From: Dokdonia sp. Hel_I_53
GTDB taxonomy: Bacteria; Bacteroidota; Bacteroidia; Flavobacteriales; Flavobacteriaceae
Assembly (NCBI RefSeq): GCF_007827465.1
Contig: NZ_VISL01000001.1
Span: 2,375,001 to 2,439,000, forward strand
Direction: 5' to 3'
DNA length: 64,000 nucleotides
The notes under the pieces were generated by a model. That model had not been told where the DNA came from. It did not search any database and saw nothing but the letters and a program-made list of their open reading frames with translations. Positions 18,838-27,104 of the stretch are shown here, one piece after another. How positions within the stretch are numbered: the stretch's first letter is position 1; each line of letters starts with the position of its first letter. Both the position numbers and the translations under genes were made by a program.

Positions 18838-19200
18838 ATGGCAAAACTCCTTACAGAACAAGAGCTACATAACCTAGCGATGAACATCGTAGGAGATGAT
18901 CTAAAGAGTCAAGGTTATGAATTTATGGCAGTAAATTCCAAACTTAAAAAAGATCCACAGTTTGTAGCATTAAAAGACAAAAAGCTACATTTTGTGATTG
19001 TACGTGCACGTACGTTTCCAGAAGATGCTAATGTGTATGATGAGGCACAGATGATAAGAATGCGAGATCATGCGCTCAAATTTGAAGCGCGTACTTTTTA
19101 TGCCGGAGTAGGGTTAGGTCATGGAGATAATTATCAATTACCAGTCGAAAAGGACAAACCATATAGAGAAATTTATAACGGACTTCAAGAAATTTTATAA
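18838..19200 (+). CDS. Conserved small protein between nqrF and apbE
   Basis: The 120-residue cytoplasmic protein has no signal, membrane helix or cofactor motif. Alternating strands and helices (LHFVIVRART, MIRMRDHALKFEARTFYAGVGL) suggest a small alpha/beta fold. I recall similar proteins being annotated as NQR subunit F in flavobacteria, but there is no ferredoxin or FAD domain, so that name is not supported. It lies between nqrF and apbE and its stop overlaps the apbE start (TAATG). This suggests a link to Na+-NQR assembly or flavinylation, which is inference only. Confidence 0.75.
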   Translation: MAKLLTEQELHNLAMNIVGDDLKSQGYEFMAVNSKLKKDPQFVALKDKKLHFVIVRARTFPEDANVYDEAQMIRMRDHALKFEARTFYAGVGLGHGDNYQLPVEKDKPYREIYNGLQEIL

Positions 19201-20192
19201 TGCGTTTTTACTACTTTCTAGTTATACTAATATTTTTTAGTTGTAATCAAAAAAGGACTTCTGATGAGATAACTATTTCAGGACAAGCTTTTGGTACATT
19301 CTATTCGGTAATTTACTTTGGTAAGGGTAATGAGGCTCCCCGTATTCAGAAAGGAGTTGATAGTGTGATTTATAAGGTGAATAAATCAATGAGCACCTAT
19401 ATACCGGCTAGTGATATTTCTAAAATTAATCGTGGCGACAGTACAGTAGTTGTGGATGATATGTTTATAGATGTTTTTACGCTTTCGCGAAAGCTTTATA
19501 AAGCCACTTCAGGATATTTTGACCCTACTGTTGGAACATTGCGTAATGCTTACGGATTCGGTGATACGGAAGCTATTAGAATAATGGACAGCACAAAGTT
19601 AGATTCATTGATGCGATATGTAGGTTGGGATAAAGTAATACTTAATGAAGATCATACTATTACCAAGCGTAGTCCTGAGATTTATTTTGACTTTAATGCG
19701 GTGGCAAAAGGCTATGGTGTAGATCGAATAGCGGTGTACTTAAAGTCTAAAGGATTTGAGAACTTTCTTATAGATATAGGCGGTGAAATTGTTGCTTCTG
19801 GAATAAATTACAACAAGAATAAGCAATGGATAGTAGGTGTAGAGGGTATAGATTCAAACGTCTTAAATCGTTCCGCTATTGCTTCTGTAAGATTAGCGAA
19901 TAAGGCTATGGCAGGATCTGGTAATTATAGAAAGAACCGTGTAGATGAAATTACGGGCAAAGAATATGTACATACTATCAATCCGCTTACGGGTTCTGCC
20001 GAAAAAAGTGATGTGCTTAGTGCAACTATTATAGCAAACGATTGTGCGACGGCAGATGCTTGGGCGACCGCATGTATGGCCATGGGGTTACAACGTTCTA
20101 TAGAAGCTCTAAAAAACCATGATGTGGAAGCATATTTAATATATGACGGAGGTGTTTTTAAAACTGATAATTTTGAAGTTTTGAATCCATAA
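19200..20192 (+). CDS. apbE: FAD:protein FMN transferase, lipoprotein
   Basis: It transfers FMN from FAD to Thr residues of NqrB and NqrC in the periplasm, using Mg2+. The lipobox VILIFFSC near residue 15 marks it as a lipoprotein. Family motifs are GTFYSV, FDPTVGTL, FDFNAVAKGYGVD near residue 163, IDIGGEI and ADAWATACMAMG. The 330-residue length is normal. A perfect copy of the genome palindrome lies inside the gene at 19481-19494 and encodes TLSRKL. It is translationally coupled to the 120-residue protein. Confidence 0.95.
   Translation: MRFYYFLVILIFFSCNQKRTSDEITISGQAFGTFYSVIYFGKGNEAPRIQKGVDSVIYKVNKSMSTYIPASDISKINRGDSTVVVDDMFIDVFTLSRKLYKATSGYFDPTVGTLRNAYGFGDTEAIRIMDSTKLDSLMRYVGWDKVILNEDHTITKRSPEIYFDFNAVAKGYGVDRIAVYLKSKGFENFLIDIGGEIVASGINYNKNKQWIVGVEGIDSNVLNRSAIASVRLANKAMAGSGNYRKNRVDEITGKEYVHTINPLTGSAEKSDVLSATIIANDCATADAWATACMAMGLQRSIEALKNHDVEAYLIYDGGVFKTDNFEVLNP
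19481..19494. repeat. Palindrome copy, perfect, inside apbE
   Basis: GCTTTCGCGAAAGC read in frame as part of ACG CTT TCG CGA AAG CTT (TLSRKL). Confidence 0.95.
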
Positions 20193-20227
20193 AAAAGTCA
20201 TTCTAATTATATTTAGAATGACTTTAT
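20191..20227. terminator. Terminator after apbE
   Basis: The 13-bp stem AAAGTCATTCTAA/TTAGAATGACTTT has a 6-nt loop and A/T flanks. It can serve both apbE and the convergent secreted-protein gene. Confidence 0.85.
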
Positions 20228-20251
20228 AAAGTTATAGCAATTTTTATAAGG

Positions 20252-20881
20252 TTATTCGATATCCACCTTAACATTCAAGTTAGAAGCACGTTGCAAAAGA
20301 TTTTCAACAAGCATAACTTGTTGTTCTACACGATTCACTTCTGCCATACGCTCAGTATATTGAGCCTCAGATATAGCACGCCTCCTGCGCCTTTCTGTTA
20401 GGACTTCTAGAGCTTCATTTATTCGTTCCCTCGCAGTACGCGTGCGCTCTGTAGATACTCTTACCGTTCTGGTTAATACTTGTCTTCTTTCATCTCTTTT
20501 GAGTCTAGCTTGTCTAGCACGTTCTTGTCCAAATTCTCTACCAGTTAGATTTCCCTTATTACGACCGTAAGCATTTCCATTATTGTTATTACCATTTTTA
20601 ATTTTCTTGCTCTTTAATTTTCCATTGTTGTCCTCGTCATAAACATCATCCGTAAAGATTCCATCATCATCATTGTAGACCTCACCATCATCATCATTAT
20701 AATCACGTTTATCTCTTTCCTTTGATTGAGATTTACGACGGTTGTTTTGCGATGTATTCTTTTTAACTTTTGGGTTGTTCTTGTTCTTATTGTTATTTCC
20801 CTTACCGTTGCCATTTTGAGCAATAGCTGGTTGAAAAGCAAGTATTAACATAACAAGAATAATTTTTACTATTGCTTTCAT
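20252..20881 (-). CDS. Secreted low-complexity protein of unknown function
   Basis: A signal peptide (about residues 1-21, ending PAIAQ) is followed by three zones. The first is an Asn/Lys/Gly-rich stretch (residues 22-60). The second is an acidic Asp-rich stretch with the near-repeat YNDDDGEVYNDDDG (about 61-85). The third is an Arg/Glu-rich C-terminus predicted as coiled coil (about 115-205). The Asp runs could bind cations, but no known motif fits. It is downstream of a small lipoprotein gene with a 2-bp gap, so the two form a likely operon. Confidence 0.75.
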   Translation of the reverse strand: MKAIVKIILVMLILAFQPAIAQNGNGKGNNNKNKNNPKVKKNTSQNNRRKSQSKERDKRDYNDDDGEVYNDDDGIFTDDVYDEDNNGKLKSKKIKNGNNNNGNAYGRNKGNLTGREFGQERARQARLKRDERRQVLTRTVRVSTERTRTARERINEALEVLTERRRRRAISEAQYTERMAEVNRVEQQVMLVENLLQRASNLNVKVDIE

Positions 20882-20883
20882 AC

Positions 20884-21096
20884 TTAATCATTTAATTCGT
20901 TTAACATGTCATCTAACTTTTCTGAAGATTTTTCAATTTGAATATTCAAAGAATCAAGTTCCTCAATTTCGTTATCTATTTCTTTAATTTCTTGTTCAAC
21001 CGCTTCATTCATAGGCTCAGGTTGATTAGTTTCTTTTTTTTCTTGACATCCTACTAGCATTGTAAGTAGAAAAATCATTGATAGTATGTGTTTCAT
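20884..21096 (-). CDS. Small coiled-coil lipoprotein
   Basis: The frame is open from 21114; MKHILSMIFLLTMLVGC at 21096 is the natural start, a short lipoprotein signal with lipobox LVGC. The mature part of about 54 residues is nearly all heptad-like Glu/Leu/Ile repeats (EQEIKEIDNEIEELDSLNIQ), a single coiled coil resembling small murein-lipoprotein-like spacers. Its stop is 2 bp before the low-complexity protein's ATG. I do not recognise the family. Confidence 0.7.
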   Translation of the reverse strand: MKHILSMIFLLTMLVGCQEKKETNQPEPMNEAVEQEIKEIDNEIEELDSLNIQIEKSSEKLDDMLNELND

Positions 21097-21212
21097 AATC
21101 TTATAATTAGACAATGAAAATACTATAAATGTGGAGAATTAGAAATTGTGTTATCATTAATTTATGATATACGTTAAACTGATGTTATACAGATATCACT
21201 TTAAAATGATTG

Positions 21213-21977
21213 TTATTTATAGCATATAGGTAATATCTCGCCAGGAGCTAGTCTATATCTATCAACTTCGTGACAAGAAAGCTGTTTTGTATAATCTATC
21301 TCTTCAACTTTAAAACCTATACTTCTTAGTTTGTCAAAGTAGTCGCGGCCGTAGACACGCACGTGATCATATTGTCCAAATATTTTAGCACGTTCATCGC
21401 GGTCTATAATGGTGTCATCTTCAAAAGTTATGGCTCTATCAAGTTCTTGCGGTATTTGTAAAATGGCCATCCCACCTGATTTTAAAACGCGATATAACTC
21501 TTGCATTGCCCTAGTATCGTCTGGAATGTGTTCTAAAACGTGATTACAGAATATGAGATCGTAACTGTTTTCGCCGAAAGGCAAATTACAAATATCTGCT
21601 TTTACATCTGCCAGTGGCGAGTTGAGATCAGTAGTAGTATAATTTAGATGATGGCTTTCGCGAAAGCGGGAATAAAAAGCTTGCTCTGGAGCAAAATGTA
21701 ATACTTTTCTAGGAGTAGAAAAAAAATCTGTCTCTCGTTTGAGCCATAACCATAATAATCTGTGGCGTTCAAGTGACAGGGTAGATGGAGATAGCACATT
21801 TTCTCTAGGTGTACCGTAGCCGTATGGTAGAAACCTCTTAAATGTCCTACCATCTATAGGGTCTTCATATCTATCTCCCTGAAGTGCAAACGCTAATAGC
21901 GGGCGTACTAGGTAACTCAGCCTGATTAACACTGGCCGAGGTATTGTATTGAGGAAATATTTAAAGACTTTTTTCAA
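21213..21977 (-). CDS. Class I SAM-dependent methyltransferase
   Basis: The methyltransferase-11-type core is clear: CNHVLEHIPDDTRAMQELYR with LKSGGMAILQIPQE, around residues 135-175, preceded by a weak motif I (VLHFAPEQ). About 85 residues precede the core and may form the substrate-binding part; the substrate is unknown. A perfect palindrome copy inside the gene (21654-21667) encodes RFRES. It starts 3 bp after map and ends the HAD-map-methyltransferase operon. Confidence 0.82.
   Translation of the reverse strand: MKKVFKYFLNTIPRPVLIRLSYLVRPLLAFALQGDRYEDPIDGRTFKRFLPYGYGTPRENVLSPSTLSLERHRLLWLWLKRETDFFSTPRKVLHFAPEQAFYSRFRESHHLNYTTTDLNSPLADVKADICNLPFGENSYDLIFCNHVLEHIPDDTRAMQELYRVLKSGGMAILQIPQELDRAITFEDDTIIDRDERAKIFGQYDHVRVYGRDYFDKLRSIGFKVEEIDYTKQLSCHEVDRYRLAPGEILPICYK
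21654..21667. repeat. Palindrome copy, perfect, inside the methyltransferase gene
   Basis: On the coding (minus) strand it is read CGC TTT CGC GAA AGC (RFRES), a different frame from the apbE copy. Confidence 0.95.
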
Positions 21978-21980
21978 CCT

Positions 21981-22802
21981 CTATAGCACTAAAGCTTGCT
22001 GTCGAAAAGGAGTTTCCTCTTCGCTTTCAATACCTAATGCTTTGTAGATGTATGCAAACGTAGAGAGTAATTCTGGTTTACCATCTATAATTGCAACGTC
22101 ATGTTCAAAATGTGCACTGGGCTTATTGTCACGAGTAGTAATGGTCCAGCCATCACTATGTTGTTTTATATTTTTTGTTCCCATATTTGTCATAGGCTCA
22201 ATAGCGACAACCATTCCTTCAATAAATTTTTTACCACGACCTCGACGGCCATAGTTAGGCATTTCTGGATCTTCATGCATTACAGCGCCTAGACCATGCC
22301 CTACAAGCTCTCTTACAACACCATAACCATGATCTTCTGTAAACTTTTGAATCGCATAGCCTACATCACCTACGCGGTTTCCCAACTTAAATTGTTCTAT
22401 GCCTTTATATAAAGATTCTTTAGTAACTTCCAGTAATTTTTTTACTTCTGGAGTAACTTCTCCCACTTCAAACGTATACGCGTGATCACCATAATAGCCA
22501 TTTTTTATAGCACCACAATCAATAGATATGATATCTCCTTCTACTAGTGGTGTGTTATTAGGGATACCATGTACTATTTGTTCATTAGGACTAACACACA
22601 AAGAATTAGGAAAGTCATACAAGCCTAAAAATCCTGGGATAGCATCTTGTGAGCGTATATATTCTTCGGCTAGTTTATCTAACTGAAGCGTGGTTACTCC
22701 TGGTTTCACCTCGCTTGCTAGCATACCTAAAGTCCGAGAAACTACTAGGGCACTTTCTCGCATTATTTCTATTTCTTCTCTTGTCTTTTGTATAATTGCC
22801 AT
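21981..22802 (-). CDS. map: Type I methionine aminopeptidase
   Basis: It removes the N-terminal methionine from new proteins and is normally essential. The five metal ligands are in SIDCGA, GDHAYTFEV, GHGLGAVMHEDP, VAIEPM and HFEHDVAI. At 273 residues it has a C-terminal extension of about 20 residues past the usual end. It is the middle gene of an operon: 2 bp after the HAD-type gene and 3 bp before the methyltransferase. Confidence 0.96.
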   Translation of the reverse strand: MAIIQKTREEIEIMRESALVVSRTLGMLASEVKPGVTTLQLDKLAEEYIRSQDAIPGFLGLYDFPNSLCVSPNEQIVHGIPNNTPLVEGDIISIDCGAIKNGYYGDHAYTFEVGEVTPEVKKLLEVTKESLYKGIEQFKLGNRVGDVGYAIQKFTEDHGYGVVRELVGHGLGAVMHEDPEMPNYGRRGRGKKFIEGMVVAIEPMTNMGTKNIKQHSDGWTITTRDNKPSAHFEHDVAIIDGKPELLSTFAYIYKALGIESEEETPFRQQALVL

Positions 22803-22804
22803 TG

Positions 22805-23257
22805 TTATTTATCGTCTTTAAAAAGTTCTTCTATGCGCGATATGAAACTTTTATAAGTTTTCTTCTTTTCTGGTTTTCTCTTTCTTTTGTGAACTTCTTT
22901 ACTGGATTGATGTGTACTCAAAAGTTGGTAAATTTCTCCCCAGCCCATCATGCCCCTCACATCACGATCGTCTATAAATACATCTGCATTTATTTTGCGA
23001 CTTATTTTTGTACTATATTCCTCTTCTGGATAACTTTTGTTCACTGCGTAAAACACGATTCCATTTTTTGCACAAAAATCAAGAGCCTCTTCCAGTTTAT
23101 TTCCAGATCTATAGGTCCATAAAATGATTTGATGACCTTCATGTTGCAATCTTTTGAGTGTGTCAAAAGCAAATAGCAATGGTTTACCTATTGCAGGATA
23201 TGCATTTTCAACGATGGTTCCGTCAAAATCTACAGCTATGGTTATCGTTTCTTTAAT
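22805..23257 (-). CDS. HAD-type hydrolase with apparent ATT start codon
   Basis: The first ordinary start codon (TTG at 23179) would remove the HAD nucleophile motif. The same frame continues upstream through IAVDFDGTIVENAYPAIGKP, which holds the catalytic DFDGT, and stops at an in-frame TAA at 23266-23268. No ATG, GTG or TTG lies between them. The best candidate is ATT at 23257, which gives a 150-residue protein (KETITIAVDFDGT). Later motifs are ILWTYRSG and DVFIDDRDV, as in the small BT0820-like group. A Lys/Arg-rich tail follows. It heads the map operon; the function is unknown. A sequencing error altering an ATG is the main alternative. Confidence 0.7.
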   Translation of the reverse strand: MKETITIAVDFDGTIVENAYPAIGKPLLFAFDTLKRLQHEGHQIILWTYRSGNKLEEALDFCAKNGIVFYAVNKSYPEEEYSTKISRKINADVFIDDRDVRGMMGWGEIYQLLSTHQSSKEVHKRKRKPEKKKTYKSFISRIEELFKDDK

Positions 23258-23274
23258 GGGAAGTGATTTTTAAG

Positions 23275-23282
23275 CAAAGATA
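23275..23282 (-). promoter_or_regulatory. Promoter of the HAD-map-methyltransferase operon, -7 box
   Basis: TATCTTTG on the minus strand. The predicted transcript start near 23270 leaves only about 12 nt before the proposed ATT start codon. Confidence 0.55.
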
Positions 23283-23321
23283 GTAATTAGCAAAAGAGAT
23301 TAGCTTGTAGAAATATTCATA

Positions 23322-23362
23322 AAAAAGAAAACCTAATTATCAGTTTACTGAAATTAGGTTCT
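23322..23362 (-). terminator. Terminator of the gpmI-thioredoxin-like operon
   Basis: On the minus strand AACCTAATT-TCAG pairs with CTGA-(T)-AATTAGGTT around a 4-nt loop, followed by TTTTCTTTTTT. Confidence 0.75.
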
Positions 23363-23374
23363 TTGATGAATTAC

Positions 23375-23388
23375 GCTTTCGCGAAAGC
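23375..23388. repeat. Palindrome copy, perfect
   Basis: GCTTTCGCGAAAGC extended to TTACGCTTTCGCGAAAGCGT, between the stop codon of the thioredoxin-like gene and its terminator. Confidence 0.95.
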
Positions 23389-23406
23389 GTATATATTCTT
23401 ATTTAA

Positions 23407-23991
23407 TTACTCTGCATATGCATGTGTGTAGTCTTCTCCAGTAAGAATTTTAACCATATCTTTTTCTAAACTCTCTAAAGGGTACTCAACTATACGTCCT
23501 AATTCCTCTCCATCTTTTGTGAAAATAAAAGTAGGTACATTTGTGATCTGTTTATCTTTAACTAGGTCTGCAGGTTCCTCTTTATCTTCAGAAACCATAA
23601 TGAGGTTTACAGAATCACTGCCATAATCTATTTCATCTAGTATTTTGAAAAACGCAGGGACTTCACGCTGGCTGTCTTCACACCAACTTCCCATAAATAC
23701 AGTAACACGTACGTCTTTAATATTTTCTTTTACAGCCAGTAATGAAGATTCATCTAGCGAATGTGCTTTGTAGTTCTCAATAAACCACGTATTGTAAGGA
23801 TTAGCCTCAAGTGTATCACGAGTAAACTCGCCTAATAGCACAGGTATCTCTTCTATTACATTATTTATTGTATCATTTTCTTCTGCTACTTTCTCTTCTA
23901 GCTCTTCTGTAACTTCTTCTACAGATTTGTGCTCTTTACAGGCAACAGTTAGTAATAGTGTTACTAAAATGAGTATCCATTTATTTTTCAT
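23407..23991 (-). CDS. Thioredoxin-like lipoprotein, single active-site Cys (copy 1)
   Basis: The start at 23991 (MKNKWILILVTLLLTVAC) gives a clean lipoprotein signal; in-frame ATGs at 23997 and 24015 are alternatives. A Glu-rich linker (about residues 22-50) leads to a thioredoxin fold with FMGSWCEDSQRE, where the usual CxxC second Cys is Ser, then the cis-Pro motif VPTFIF. The loss of the second Cys argues against a classical disulfide reductase. It is paralogous to the next gene upstream and overlaps it, since that gene stops at 23981. Confidence 0.8.
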   Translation of the reverse strand: MKNKWILILVTLLLTVACKEHKSVEEVTEELEEKVAEENDTINNVIEEIPVLLGEFTRDTLEANPYNTWFIENYKAHSLDESSLLAVKENIKDVRVTVFMGSWCEDSQREVPAFFKILDEIDYGSDSVNLIMVSEDKEEPADLVKDKQITNVPTFIFTKDGEELGRIVEYPLESLEKDMVKILTGEDYTHAYAE

Positions 23992-24580
23992 AAGCATGTT
24001 TATATGTTTCTCCATTAAGTATTTTAATCATATCCTTTTCTAAACTTTCTATAGGACGCTCTACTATACGTCCTATCTCTTTACCATCTCTTTTAAAAAT
24101 AAAAGTAGGTACGCGTTTTATATTTTGACCTGAAGTAAACTCAGTTGGGTTTTGTTTCGTACGATCTACTGTAATAAGTTCTAAATCACTGTTATCAAAA
24201 TTTGCAACGTCCAAAATTTTAAACATACGTGGTGTCTCACGTTTGGAATCACCACACCAAGTACCCATAAAGGTTGTTACCGTTACTCCATTAAGTCCGT
24301 TTGTAATATCTGGTATTAATGTTTTGTTTACACTATAATTAGAATAGTTGGTAGTATACCAGGTATTAAATGGAGCTTCTTCAAGCGCTTTCCTATCTTC
24401 TTTTCCAACTAACATTGTCCTCATTATTTTCTTCTCAGGTTCTGGTGAAGCAACTTTTTCACTACTTGTGTCTATAGCAACGGTCGTGGACTGGCTAGTA
24501 TTATCTTTACTTGTAGATTTTGTACTTGAACAACTTAAGCAAACGATTGCTAGGCTTAAACTTAGTGTAACATTCTTCAT
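23981..24580 (-). CDS. Thioredoxin-like lipoprotein, single active-site Cys (copy 2)
   Basis: The N-terminus is a lipoprotein signal (LSLAIVCLSC), followed by a Ser/Thr-rich linker. The thioredoxin-like domain has FMGTWCGDSKRE (CxxS) and RVPTFIF. The C-terminal stretch GRIVERPIESLEKDMIKIL is nearly identical to copy 1, showing tandem duplication. It lies 19 bp after gpmI and overlaps copy 1 by 11 bp, so all three genes form one operon. Electron partner and target are unknown. Confidence 0.82.
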   Translation of the reverse strand: MKNVTLSLSLAIVCLSCSSTKSTSKDNTSQSTTVAIDTSSEKVASPEPEKKIMRTMLVGKEDRKALEEAPFNTWYTTNYSNYSVNKTLIPDITNGLNGVTVTTFMGTWCGDSKRETPRMFKILDVANFDNSDLELITVDRTKQNPTEFTSGQNIKRVPTFIFKRDGKEIGRIVERPIESLEKDMIKILNGETYKHAYEK

Positions 24581-24599
24581 TTATGGTGAGTTTTATTTT

Positions 24600-26114
24600 T
24601 TAGATTAAAGGTACGCAATCCATTACTTTTGGTTGTTCAACGCCAATTAATTTCAATATTGTAGGAGCCACATTAGACAGTATTCCGTTATTGATAGTAG
24701 ATAATTCTTTGTCAATAAGAAGTATAGGCACAGGATTTGTAGTGTGTGCCGTGTTAGGTGATCCATCAGGATTTATCATTACTTCTGCATTCCCATGATC
24801 TGCTATAATAAGTACGGTATAGTCGTTATCTATAGCAGCCGTAACGATATCTTGAGTACATCTGTCCACAGTTTCACAGGCTTTAATGGCTGCATCCATA
24901 ACTCCTGTATGTCCAACCATATCAGGATTTGCAAAATTGAGACAAATAAAATCGGCCTCGCTTTTACTAATTTCTGGGAGAATTTTATCCCTTATTTCAT
25001 ATGCACTCATTTCTGGTTGAAGATCATAAGTTGCTACCTTGGGAGATGGAGCGAGTATTCTAGACTCACCTTCAAAAGGTGTTTCTCTTCCTCCAGAAAA
25101 GAAAAATGTAACGTGAGGATATTTTTCAGTCTCTGCAATGCGTATCTGTTTTTTACCAGCCTTTCCTAGGGTTTCTCCTAAGGTATCTGTAAGATTATCT
25201 TTGTTAAATATGACATGCGTATTCTCAAAAGTCTCATCGTAGTTAGTCATTGTTACATAATGAAGGTCAAGTTTTTTTGTATACTGTTCTTCAAAATCTC
25301 TCTGGGATAGCATCTCTGTTAATTCCCGACCACGGTCTGTTCTAAAGTTAAAAAAGATAACAACATCCCCCTCTTGAATTGTAGACTTATGATCCTTCTC
25401 AAGTGTAATGAAGAGTGGTTTGAGAAACTCGTCTGTTGTGCCTTGGTCGTAACTTTCCTGTATAGACTTACCAATATTAGAGGTCTCTTTTCCTATTCCA
25501 TTTACGATAAGATTATACGCAAGCGCAACGCGATCCCAGCGATTATCTCTATCCATTGCATAATAGCGACCTATGACGGAAGCGAGCTTTGCATTGTATT
25601 CCTTACTAAAAGTGTCTATGTCTTCAATGAATGATTTTCCAGATTTTGGGTCAACATCGCGTCCATCTGTAAAGGCGTGAATGTAGGATTGGGGGACACC
25701 AGCGTTTTTGGCAGCTTTAATGAGACCCTTGAGATGGTTGATGTGAGAATGCACACCACCGTCAGAAACTAATCCTAAAAAATGAACGGATTTGTTATTT
25801 GCTTTCGCGAAAGCGAATGTCTCTTGTAAAACCTTTTCGTCTTTAAGAGAATCTTCTTTTATGGCTTTATTAATTTTTGCAAAATCTTGATACACAATTC
25901 TTCCAGCACCTAAGTTCATGTGGCCTACTTCGCTATTACCCATTTGGCCATCAGGAAGACCTACATTTTCTCCGTGTGTGAGCAATTGGGCATGTGGATA
26001 GTTTTTAAATAAACTATCTATAAAAGGCGTATTTGCTTGATCTACAGCAGACACTTTTTTGTTTGGAGCCATTCCCCATCCATCAAGTATCATTAGAATC
26101 GTTTTTTTATTCAT
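24600..26114 (-). CDS. gpmI: 2,3-bisphosphoglycerate-independent phosphoglycerate mutase
   Basis: It interconverts 3- and 2-phosphoglycerate in glycolysis and gluconeogenesis using Mn2+. The start at 26114 (MNKKTILMILDGWG) is chosen over 26147 because DGWG lies near the N-terminus in the family. The nucleophile is Ser61 in MGNSEVGH; other metal motifs are FTDGRDVDPKS and IADHGNAEVM. The 504 residues are normal. A perfect palindrome copy inside the gene encodes AFAKA. It is the first gene of an operon with the two thioredoxin-like lipoproteins. Confidence 0.96.
   Translation of the reverse strand: MNKKTILMILDGWGMAPNKKVSAVDQANTPFIDSLFKNYPHAQLLTHGENVGLPDGQMGNSEVGHMNLGAGRIVYQDFAKINKAIKEDSLKDEKVLQETFAFAKANNKSVHFLGLVSDGGVHSHINHLKGLIKAAKNAGVPQSYIHAFTDGRDVDPKSGKSFIEDIDTFSKEYNAKLASVIGRYYAMDRDNRWDRVALAYNLIVNGIGKETSNIGKSIQESYDQGTTDEFLKPLFITLEKDHKSTIQEGDVVIFFNFRTDRGRELTEMLSQRDFEEQYTKKLDLHYVTMTNYDETFENTHVIFNKDNLTDTLGETLGKAGKKQIRIAETEKYPHVTFFFSGGRETPFEGESRILAPSPKVATYDLQPEMSAYEIRDKILPEISKSEADFICLNFANPDMVGHTGVMDAAIKACETVDRCTQDIVTAAIDNDYTVLIIADHGNAEVMINPDGSPNTAHTTNPVPILLIDKELSTINNGILSNVAPTILKLIGVEQPKVMDCVPLI
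25801..25814. repeat. Palindrome copy, perfect, inside gpmI
   Basis: Read on the coding strand as GCT TTC GCG AAA GC(A), AFAKA, a third reading frame compared with the apbE and methyltransferase copies. Confidence 0.95.
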
Positions 26115-26139
26115 CGTTTTAGCGTTGAAAAGTAAAGAT

Positions 26140-26171
26140 AAAAACAAAACCTCGTGAAGACGAGGTTTTGA
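26140..26171 (-). terminator. Terminator of the M48 protease gene
   Basis: The perfect 11-bp stem CAAAACCTCGT/ACGAGGTTTTG has a 4-nt loop and is followed on the minus strand by TTTTTATC. Confidence 0.85.
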
Positions 26172-26226
26172 GTATGTTTTGACGCAAACGGTTGCGTAGG
26201 GAATCGTTTTTATGCTTAGAGTTTTA

Positions 26227-27012
26227 TTACATGGTTTTTGGACCTGTATAACCGTATTTTTGAATACTCTCTTCTATTTGTTCAATACGATTTTCTGGAT
26301 CAGGGTGTGTGCTAGCAAATTCTGGTTGTCTACTACCACCACTTGCCGCTTTAAGAATTTTCATTACTCCAATCATTTGATACGGATCATATCCAGCACG
26401 TATCATAAAGCGTACACCTAGATCATCGCTTTCTAACTCATCATCGCGGCCATTACCCATAAGAATACTTTGTCCTATAGACCCAGCGGCTGCACCAGCA
26501 CCTCCACCTACTTCGGCTCCCATAGAAATGGTTTGCCACATATCAGAATTTGCCATACGCTCGGCGCTATGTTTACCTAAAACATGGCCTATCTCATGAC
26601 CTAATACGCCAGCGACTTGATCTTCATTCTCTAGCTTAGAAAGTAGGGCATAGGTGATAAAAATTTGACCTCCAGGTAATGCAAATGCATTTACCGTTTG
26701 CTCATCTCGTAAAAGATGAAATTCATAATTATAAGGTGTTTCCCTTGCCATAGTATTGTCTACCAGTTTCTTGCCTACTTGATCAACAAATGCCTGTAGT
26801 TGTTTGTCTGGGTGTAAACCTCCATGCTGTTTTGCCATTTCGGGAGCATATTGTAAACCCATAGCTATTTCCTCTTCTGGAGAGACAGAGATGGCCTGCA
26901 CTTTTCCAGTATAGGGATTTTCTTCACGATTACTACAATTTTTAAAAAGCGCAAAGGCTACAATTGCGACACCTATTAATAGTCTAATTTTAAGGCCACT
27001 ACCTCTTCCCAT
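26227..27012 (-). CDS. M48-family metalloprotease, membrane-bound
   Basis: This zinc peptidase resembles the periplasmic LoiP/BepA group. One hydrophobic segment (residues 9-24, ending FKNCSN) serves as signal, possibly a lipobox. The zinc site HEIGHVLGKHSAERM is near residue 138, with the third ligand in DELESDDLG. The ending STHPDPENRI is typical of M48. The glycine-rich loop VGGGAGAAAGSIG follows the active site. It is expected to act in envelope quality control. It is a single gene with a terminator. Confidence 0.9.
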   Translation of the reverse strand: MGRGSGLKIRLLIGVAIVAFALFKNCSNREENPYTGKVQAISVSPEEEIAMGLQYAPEMAKQHGGLHPDKQLQAFVDQVGKKLVDNTMARETPYNYEFHLLRDEQTVNAFALPGGQIFITYALLSKLENEDQVAGVLGHEIGHVLGKHSAERMANSDMWQTISMGAEVGGGAGAAAGSIGQSILMGNGRDDELESDDLGVRFMIRAGYDPYQMIGVMKILKAASGGSRQPEFASTHPDPENRIEQIEESIQKYGYTGPKTM

Positions 27013-27104
27013 AATTCTGATGATTAGTTTGTGGCTCTAAGTTAATAAAAAAGTGAGTAGTGTTCTGGAAATAGCTTAGAGTTTAGCACCATTTTAAGGA
27101 AAAC

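Noticed and set aside
18838..19200. Naming the 120-residue protein a subunit F of Na+-NQR
   Set aside because: A complete nqrF with 2Fe-2S, FAD and NADH domains is already present upstream, and this protein has none of these.
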